Shown here piece by piece: positions 58,746 through 64,000 of a stretch of 64,000 nucleotides of DNA. Within the stretch, counting starts at the first letter, position 1, and every line of letters begins with the position of its first letter. The stretch comes from Neisseria bacilliformis. Lineage in GTDB: Bacteria > Pseudomonadota > Gammaproteobacteria > Burkholderiales > Neisseriaceae. The DNA is taken from the NCBI RefSeq assembly GCF_014055025.1, contig NZ_CP059571.1:1984001-2048000 (forward strand), given 5' to 3'. Under the pieces are notes generated by a model. That model did not search any database, was not told where the DNA came from, and saw nothing but the letters and a program-made list of their open reading frames with translations. The position numbers and the translations under genes were made by a program.

Positions 58746-59036
58746 TTTGGCGAGTGCTTTGTCGCAGGCTTGAACCATGTCGCTTATTCTACGCTCAAAA
58801 TCGCCGATTGCCAAACCGTCCTGTATGGATATTTTCAAGAGGTCGTGGATGGCGTTGAGGGCGGCGACGATGAGGATTTTGTCGGTTTCGACGATGCGCC
58901 CGCCGCTTTTGACGGCTTCGGTTTTCTGGTTGAGCAGGGCGACGGCCTGCATGAGGATGTCTTTTTCGCTTTCGGGAGTGCCGATGCTGAATGTGCGCCC
59001 CATGACGCTGACGGGGATTTGTTCGGTGCGGCTCAT
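58737..59036 (-). CDS. zapA: Cell division protein ZapA
   Basis: 99 residues. Bundles FtsZ filaments at the septum. MSRTEQIPVSVMGRTFSIGT start, ILMQAVALLNQKTEAVKSGG, DKILIVAALNAIHDLLKI and a C-terminal coiled coil. It overlaps the preceding coiled-coil gene by 4 bases (ATGA) and is followed by the 6S RNA gene. Confidence 0.92.
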   Translation of the reverse strand: MSRTEQIPVSVMGRTFSIGTPESEKDILMQAVALLNQKTEAVKSGGRIVETDKILIVAALNAIHDLLKISIQDGLAIGDFERRISDMVQACDKALAKVP

Positions 59037-59392
59037 TCGTTTGTTCCTTTGCTGTTGCCGGTTTCGTTTTCAGACGGCCTCTGCTGCGGCAGGCGGGCGA
59101 GGACGCGGCGGATTTCGGCGGCGGCCTGTTCGAGCAGGGCGCGGTAGGCGCGGTTTTCGGCTTCGAGTTTGTCGATTTTGCTTTGCAGGTTTTCTTTGAG
59201 TTTGTCCACTTGCACGAGCAGGGCTTCGCTCAGTTCGTCCACGGCGGCCTGGTGCTGGTCGTCGCGGCGTTTCTGTTCGGCTTTGAGGCGGACGTTTTCG
59301 ATTTGCTGTTTGCGGTTTTCGCCCAGGAGGGTGTCGAATTTCTGGGTAAGCTGGTAGACGCGGGCTTCGAGTTTTTCGAGGTGTTCGTTCAT
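59033..59392 (-). CDS. Coiled-coil protein, ZapB-like
   Basis: 119 residues from the ATG at 59392. A continuous heptad pattern fills most of the protein (LEKLEARVYQLTQKFDTLLG, KLKENLQSKIDKLEAENRAY). Its placement before zapA with an ATGA overlap, as in many beta-proteobacteria, supports a cell-division role similar to ZapB (TIGR02449-type). The last 15 residues include a DUS-encoded RPSEN. Confidence 0.78.
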   Translation of the reverse strand: MNEHLEKLEARVYQLTQKFDTLLGENRKQQIENVRLKAEQKRRDDQHQAAVDELSEALLVQVDKLKENLQSKIDKLEAENRAYRALLEQAAAEIRRVLARLPQQRPSENETGNSKGTNE

Positions 59393-59405
59393 GTTTGCTC
59401 CATGA

Positions 59406-59567
59406 GGGGCTGTTGGCAATTGGTATTGCGGTGGCTTTTACGTCATAAGGAGGCATCTGCCGCGTTGCAAATCCCCGCAAGGTGTTCAACCTTGCTGCGG
59501 TTTGCGCCTTGCATCTGTCGCCTTATGACGCAAAATCCGCTACGCAGACCAATTGCAAACAACCCCC
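59406..59567. mobile_element. MITE-like 162-bp family, copy M5
   Basis: Begins GGGGCTGTTGGCAATTGG and ends CCAATTGCAAACAACCCCC. Interior CATCTGCCGCGTTGCAAATC and CGCAAGGTGTTCAACCTTGC match the M2/M4 core. It lies 13 bases upstream of the coiled-coil gene start. Confidence 0.8.
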
Positions 59568-59601
59568 GGCCCGTCTGAAAAAGTGTTTTCAGACGGGCTG
59601 T
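59568..59601. terminator. Variant inverted DUS hairpin after gpsA
   Basis: GGCCCGTCTGAAAAAG and TTTTCAGACGGGC: both arms carry the same C for G change, so the stem is kept while the DUS core (GCCGTCTGAA) is altered. Confidence 0.65.
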
Positions 59602-59604
59602 GGT

Positions 59605-60594
59605 TTATTCGGCTTTGGTTTCGCGCAGCATCAGGCGTTCGGCGACGTGGCGGGCGTCGAGTTCGCCGCGCAGGAGTTCGACCAGGGTTTGGGTTACGGG
59701 CATGTCGGTGTGCAGGCGGCGGGCGGTTTTGAGGACTTCTTCGGCGGCTGGCACGCCTTCGGCGACGTGGCCGAGTTCGGCGAGGACTTCGGCGAGCGGT
59801 TTGCCGGAGGCGAGGCCGAGGCCGACCTGACGGTTGCGCGAGAGCGCGCCGGTGCAGGTGAGGATGAGGTCGCCCATGCCGGCCAGCCCCATCATGGTTT
59901 TTTGTTCCGCGCCGAGGGCGGCGGCGAGGCGGGTCATTTCGGCGAGGCCGCGCGTGATGAGGGCGGCGCGGGCGTTGAGGCCGTAGCCGAGGCCGTCTGA
60001 AAGGCCGGTGGCGATGGCCATGACGTTTTTCACCGCGCCGCCGACGGCGACACCGACGGTGTCGGTGTTGGCATAAAGGCGCAGAATGGCGGTGTTGAGT
60101 TCGCGGGCGAGGCCGGACACCCAGGCTTCGTTTTCGGAGGCGAGGACGACGGCGCAGGGGAGCTGTCGGGCGAGTTCCTGGGCGAAACTGGGACCGGAAA
60201 GCAGGCCTGTTCGGTTGTTTGCGGGCAGGATTTCGCGCAGCACCTGATGGGGGAGCAGGCCGGTGGAGAGCTCGAAGCCTTTGCAGGCGGCGAGGATGGG
60301 CAGTTGTCCGTATCCGGCGGCTTGGATTTGTTCGGCTGCGCCGCGCAATCCGGCGACGGGGGTGGCGGCAATGACGAGGCCGCTGCCGCTCAGGGCTTGG
60401 GCGAGTTCGGTATGTACGGTAATGGCGGGGGGGAAGGGGAAGCCGGGGAAGTAGCGTGTGTTTTCGCGCTCGGCCTGCATGGCGGCGGTTTGTTCGCGGC
60501 TGCGCGTCCACAGGGAGACGCGGTTGCCGTGCAGGGCGAAGTGTATGGCTAGCGCGCTGCCCCACGCGCCTGCTCCGATGACGGTGATGTTCAT
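59605..60594 (-). CDS. gpsA: Glycerol-3-phosphate dehydrogenase [NAD(P)+]
   Basis: Makes glycerol 3-phosphate from DHAP for phospholipid synthesis, substrate for PlsY. 329 residues: MNITVIGAGAWGSALAIHFA, LAACKGFELSTGLLPHQVL, GGAVKNVMAIATGLSDGLGY with the catalytic Lys, NARAALITRGLAEMTRLAAA and AGMGDLILTCTGALSRNRQV. One in-frame DUS (GLSDGLG) falls in a conserved position. Confidence 0.96.
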   Translation of the reverse strand: MNITVIGAGAWGSALAIHFALHGNRVSLWTRSREQTAAMQAERENTRYFPGFPFPPAITVHTELAQALSGSGLVIAATPVAGLRGAAEQIQAAGYGQLPILAACKGFELSTGLLPHQVLREILPANNRTGLLSGPSFAQELARQLPCAVVLASENEAWVSGLARELNTAILRLYANTDTVGVAVGGAVKNVMAIATGLSDGLGYGLNARAALITRGLAEMTRLAAALGAEQKTMMGLAGMGDLILTCTGALSRNRQVGLGLASGKPLAEVLAELGHVAEGVPAAEEVLKTARRLHTDMPVTQTLVELLRGELDARHVAERLMLRETKAE

Positions 60595-60683
60595 GGCTTT
60601 GTCCCCCGTGAAGCGGGCTGTTGCAAACGGGCGGCATTATGGCATTTCGGGGCTTTTTTCTCAAACGGCGGCGGTTTGGGCAG

Positions 60684-60756
60684 GGAAAGGCCGTCTGAAA
60701 AACGTGTTTTACGGTTTTAACTTCGTTGAAGCTGCGCTTTCAGACGGCCTCTTGTG
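60684..60756. repeat. Composite DUS element, variant loop
   Basis: DUS, loop GTTTTAACTTCGTTGAAGC, inverted DUS. The loop is the same hairpin type but TTCGTTGAA replaces GCGCCGAA. It lies in the 299-base gpsA-glmS gap; the stretch 60757-60843 is a degraded palindrome with no gene. Confidence 0.65.
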
Positions 60757-60842
60757 TTCCATACGGCCAAGCGTTCCCGCGCACAGACCTACGCAAGCGG
60801 CGCAGGCTGCTACGGATGGTGTACAGGGTTGCCGTTGCACGG

Positions 60843-60890
60843 CAAAAAGGCCGTCTGAAAAACGGTTTCCTTTTTTCAGACGGCCTCTGC
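60843..60890. terminator. Inverted DUS hairpin after glmS
   Basis: AAAAAGGCCGTCTGAAAAACGG and complement with T run, 4 bases beyond the glmS stop. Confidence 0.75.
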
Positions 60891-60893
60891 GCC

Positions 60894-62732
60894 TTATTCC
60901 ACCGTTACCGATTTGGCCAGATTGCGCGGCTTGTCCACGTCGGTGCCGCGTGCGAGGGCGGCGTGGTAGGCCAGAAGCTGCACGGGGATGGTGTGCACAA
61001 TCGGCGACAACACGCCCGCGTGGCGCGGGGTGCGGATCACGTGCACGCCTGCGGATTCGGCAAAATTGCTGTCCAAATCGGCAAACACAAACAGCTCGCC
61101 GCCGCGCGCGCCCACTTCCTGCATATTGGCTTTCACTTTGTCCAACAGGCTGTCGTTGGGCGCGATTACCACCACGGGCATGTTTTCGTCCACCAGCGCG
61201 AGCGGGCCGTGTTTGAGCTCGCCTGCGGGATAGGCTTCGGCGTGGATGTAGGTGATTTCTTTGAGTTTCAACGCGCCTTCGAGAGCGATGGGGTAGTGGA
61301 TGCCGCGCCCCAGAAACAGTGCGCTGTCTTTTTTGGCGAACTTCTGCGCCCATGCGGCAATCTGCGGCTCGAGGTTGAGCGCGTGCTGGATGCTGCCGGG
61401 CAGTTGGCGCAATTCTTCGGTGTAGGCGCGGGCAAGGTCGTCTGAAACGTGGCCGCGCAGTTTGCCCAGCGTTACCGCCAGTCCGAACAGCACGACAAGC
61501 TGGGTGGTGAAGGCTTTGGTGGAGGCCACGCCGATTTCCGCGCCGGCGCGGGTGTACAGCACGAGTTCGCTCTCGCGCGGCAGGGCGGATTCCATCACGT
61601 TGCAGATCGAAAGGCTGTGCTTCTGCCCCAGCGACTGCGCGTATTTCAGGGCTTCCATCGTGTCGAGGGTTTCGCCCGACTGCGAAATCGTAATCACAAG
61701 CTGCTCGGGGTCGGCAATCACGTCGCGGTAGCGGTATTCGCTGGCGATTTCCACATCGGTGGGGATTTTGGCGATGGATTCGAGCCAGTATTTGGCGGTG
61801 AGCGCGGAATAATACGAGGTGCCGCAGGCAAGGATTTTGATACTGCGGATTTGGCCGAACACGTCGCGGGCGTTCGCGCCGAAGTTTTCCGGCTCGAAGC
61901 CGCCGTCGAGGAACACTTCGGCGGTGTCGGCAATGGCGCGGGGCTGCTCGTGGATTTCTTTCTGCATGAAATGGCTGTACGGGCCCAGTTCCAGCGAGGC
62001 CAGCGACAGTTCGGACACTTTCACTTTGCGCTCGGCGGGATTGCCGGTTTTGTCGGTGAGTTTTTCAATGCCGTTTGCACTCAAGAGGGCGATATCACCG
62101 TCTTCCAGATAAGCGATGCGGCGCGTGAAGGCGATGACGGCGGAAACGTCGGAGGCGATAAAGGTTTCCTGATCTCCAAAGGCCACCAGAAGCGGGCAGC
62201 CCATGCGGGCGACCACCATTTCAGACGGCCGATCCTGCGCCATCACGGCAATCGCATACGCGCCGTGAAAACGCGCGGCGGCAGCCTGAACGGCGGCAAA
62301 CAGATCGCCGCCGTTTTGCGCGTATTCATGGTTGACGCTGTGGGCGATGACTTCGGTATCCGTTTGCGATTCAAAGGTATAGCCCAAGCCTTGCAGGCGT
62401 TCGCGCTCGGCCTCGAAGTTTTCGATGATGCCGTTGTGCACCACCGCAATCATGCCTCCCGAAATATGCGGGTGGGCGTTGGGCTCGGTAACGCCGCCGT
62501 GGGTCGCCCAGCGGGTGTGGCCGATGCCGATGTGGCCGAACACGCCTTTTTCGCGGGCGGCGTCTTCCATCAGCTGCACGCGGCCGACACGGCGCACGCG
62601 CTTGATTCTGCCCTTGGCGTTGACCGCGATGCCCGAAGAGTCATAGCCCCGGTATTCGAGGCGTTTGAGGCCGTCGGTTAAAAAATCGACGACATTGTGT
62701 TTGGCGCGTATTGCGCCGACGATACCGCACAT
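60894..62732 (-). CDS. glmS: Glutamine--fructose-6-phosphate aminotransferase
   Basis: Makes glucosamine 6-phosphate, first step to UDP-GlcNAc. 612 residues. N-terminal Cys (MCGIVGAI) of the glutaminase domain, [24 protein letters not shown]-like [11 protein letters not shown]-terminal SIS isomerase domains with [53 protein letters not shown], and final [24 protein letters not shown] precedes the ATG. One in-frame DUS (DRPSEM). glmU, the next pathway gene, lies directly upstream on the same strand. Confidence 0.97.
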   Translation of the reverse strand: MCGIVGAIRAKHNVVDFLTDGLKRLEYRGYDSSGIAVNAKGRIKRVRRVGRVQLMEDAAREKGVFGHIGIGHTRWATHGGVTEPNAHPHISGGMIAVVHNGIIENFEAERERLQGLGYTFESQTDTEVIAHSVNHEYAQNGGDLFAAVQAAAARFHGAYAIAVMAQDRPSEMVVARMGCPLLVAFGDQETFIASDVSAVIAFTRRIAYLEDGDIALLSANGIEKLTDKTGNPAERKVKVSELSLASLELGPYSHFMQKEIHEQPRAIADTAEVFLDGGFEPENFGANARDVFGQIRSIKILACGTSYYSALTAKYWLESIAKIPTDVEIASEYRYRDVIADPEQLVITISQSGETLDTMEALKYAQSLGQKHSLSICNVMESALPRESELVLYTRAGAEIGVASTKAFTTQLVVLFGLAVTLGKLRGHVSDDLARAYTEELRQLPGSIQHALNLEPQIAAWAQKFAKKDSALFLGRGIHYPIALEGALKLKEITYIHAEAYPAGELKHGPLALVDENMPVVVIAPNDSLLDKVKANMQEVGARGGELFVFADLDSNFAESAGVHVIRTPRHAGVLSPIVHTIPVQLLAYHAALARGTDVDKPRNLAKSVTVE

Positions 62733-62816
62733 AGAAGTTCCTTAGTATCAGATTGGAGCGGCTGCTCCGTTGGTAAAACCGCGCCGCTGACTTTCAGACG
62801 GACGCGGGGCGAAAGG

Positions 62817-62872
62817 GAAACGGTTTTTCAGACGGCCTCCTGCCGCCCAAGCGCGAAAGGCCGTCTGAAAGC
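62817..62872. repeat. Outward DUS pair with composite half loop
   Basis: TTTTTCAGACGGCC then GGCCGTCTGAAAGC followed by GCTTCAACGAAGTTAAAACC up to the glmU stop; DUS units flank the glmU-glmS gap. Confidence 0.65.
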
Positions 62873-62894
62873 GCAGCTTCAACGAAGTTAAAAC

Positions 62895-64000
62895 CTATTT
62901 CTGCTCTTTTTCGGGGCGCACCCAGCCTTCGATCACGGCCTGCCTTGCGCGGGCAAGGACGAGTTTGCCTTCGGGGCAGTCTTGGGTAATCGCGCTGCCT
63001 GCGCCGGTAGTAACGCGGTTGCCGATGGTTACGGGCGAGACGATGACGCTGTTGGAGCCGATGCGCACTTCGTCGCCGATTCGGCTGTGGTGTTTGTGCA
63101 CGCCGTCGTAGTTGGCGATGATGGTGCCTGCGCCGAAGTTGGTTTTGCTGCCGACGGTGGCGTCGCCGATGTAGGCGAGGTGGTTGGCTTTCGTACCCGC
63201 GCCGAGGGTGGCGTTTTTGACTTCGACGAAGTTGCCGATGTGCACGCCGTCGGCAAGGTTGGCGTTGGGGCGCAGGCGGGCGTAGGGGCCGATGCGGGTG
63301 TCTTGGCCGGTTTGGCAGTCTTCGAGGTGGGAGAAGGCGGAGATTTTGCTGCCTGCGCCGATTTTGGCGTTTTTGATGACGCAGTTTGCGCCGATTTCGA
63401 CGTTGTCGCCCAACTCGACTTCGCCTTCGATGACGACGTTGACATCGATCACGACATCTTGGCCGTGTTTCAGACGGCCTCTCAAATCGAAACGGGCGGG
63501 GTCGCGCAGGGTGAGGCCGGCTTTGAGCAGCTCTTGGGCTTGTTCGGCTTGGAAAATGCGCTCGAGTTCGGCAAGCTGGATTTTGTTGTTCACGCCTGCG
63601 GCAAGGTGGGAGGCGCGCACCTGCACGGGGGTAACGGCGATGCCGTCTGAAACGGCCAGCGCGATGAGGTCGGTGAGGTAATACTCGCCTTGGGCGTTGT
63701 TGCTGGAAAGGCGGCCGAGCCAGTTTTCGAGTTTGGCATTGGGCAGAACAAGAATGCCGGTGTTGGTTTCTTTCACGGCTTTTTGTTCGGGATTCGCGTC
63801 TTTTTCTTCAACGATGGCAACCACATTGCCCTCTTGGTTGCGGATGATGCGGCCGTAGCCGGTGGGGTCGGGCAATACGTCGGTGAGCAGGCCGACACCG
63901 TCGCCGGCTGCATCGAGCAGGGTTTGCAGGGTGGCGGTGTCGGTAAGGGGCACGTCGCCATAAAGCACGAGGGTGCGGCCGTTTTTGGGCAGGTGCGGCA
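62895..64000 (-). CDS. glmU: Bifunctional GlmU (N-terminus outside window)
   Basis: The visible 368 residues run from the uridyltransferase domain to the end. Seen: [63 protein letters not shown] (transferase), then the left-handed beta-helix acetyltransferase: [60 protein letters not shown] with the active His, [12 protein letters not shown]. It converts glucosamine 1-phosphate to UDP-GlcNAc. One in-frame DUS (RGRLKH). The frame stays open to the right edge. Confidence 0.96.
   Translation of the reverse strand, partial: PHLPKNGRTLVLYGDVPLTDTATLQTLLDAAGDGVGLLTDVLPDPTGYGRIIRNQEGNVVAIVEEKDANPEQKAVKETNTGILVLPNAKLENWLGRLSSNNAQGEYYLTDLIALAVSDGIAVTPVQVRASHLAAGVNNKIQLAELERIFQAEQAQELLKAGLTLRDPARFDLRGRLKHGQDVVIDVNVVIEGEVELGDNVEIGANCVIKNAKIGAGSKISAFSHLEDCQTGQDTRIGPYARLRPNANLADGVHIGNFVEVKNATLGAGTKANHLAYIGDATVGSKTNFGAGTIIANYDGVHKHHSRIGDEVRIGSNSVIVSPVTIGNRVTTGAGSAITQDCPEGKLVLARARQAVIEGWVRPEKEQK

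Noticed and set aside
1-64000. tRNA or rRNA genes
   Set aside because: No cloverleaf-type T-loop sequence or rRNA signature was found on either strand by reading; a covariance-model scan was not possible.

Overview
The window is about 64 kb of GC-rich chromosome from a Neisseriaceae bacterium, almost certainly a Neisseria species. The DNA uptake sequence AGGCCGTCTGAA (AG-DUS dialect) occurs throughout, singly and as inverted pairs. The gene set also fits Neisseria: tspA/fimV, nspA, a PTS phosphorelay with no sugar permease nearby, the zapA-6S RNA pair, and two different NERD-domain proteins. GC content and dialect suggest a commensal of the N. bacilliformis/N. elongata kind rather than N. meningitidis or N. 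gonorrhoeae, but the species cannot be fixed from this window. No rRNA, tRNA, CRISPR or prophage was seen.

Layout. 1-12.4 kb: DUF2339 membrane protein (cut by the window edge), mutL, a NERD nuclease-like protein with a zinc ribbon, upp, a GbsR/MarR regulator, a frameshifted patatin lipoprotein, plsY, folB and a cold-shock gene. 12.5-18.8 kb: tspA/fimV, then yciB-yciI-bolA-ppiC and a second PPIase-like gene. 19.2-23.6 kb: an IS1016-type element followed by an apparently imported block (SDR oxidoreductase, secreted protein, ada, alkB) that carries Kingella/Eikenella/Simonsiella-type DUS instead of the host AG-DUS. 24.1-27.2 kb: ampG-aroE-mtgA. 27.3-36.5 kb: nspA, thioesterase, norM, murB, rarA, a lipoprotein, thrC, a secreted protein and a kinase-like protein. 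37-46 kb: DUF817 protein, purine permease, two small membrane paralogues, mltG, glnA and the metal ATPase ccoI/fixI. 46.2-52 kb: a TPP-riboswitch-led thiamin cluster (cytX, thiO, thiE, thiS, thiG) with a META lipoprotein and a second NERD protein in the middle. 52.3-57 kb: a secreted protein, PTS EIIA-HPr-EI and argB. 57.6-64 kb: rplM-rpsI, zapB-like/zapA/6S RNA, gpsA, glmS and glmU (cut by the window edge). Cell-wall supply is well represented: glmS, glmU, murB, mltG, mtgA and ampG.

The most unusual content lies between the genes. Four families of GTAG-headed palindromes, mostly in head-to-head pairs, look like REP/REPIN elements. A 162-bp MITE-like family has five copies, and one of them splits ada, leaving the methyltransferase part with an ATG supplied by the element. 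A composite repeat, DUS-fixed loop-inverted DUS, recurs at about a dozen loci. DUS copies also work inside genes: they supply the stop codons of at least six genes and encode recurrent peptides (FQTAS, RPSEN, GRLK, SDGL) in many proteins.
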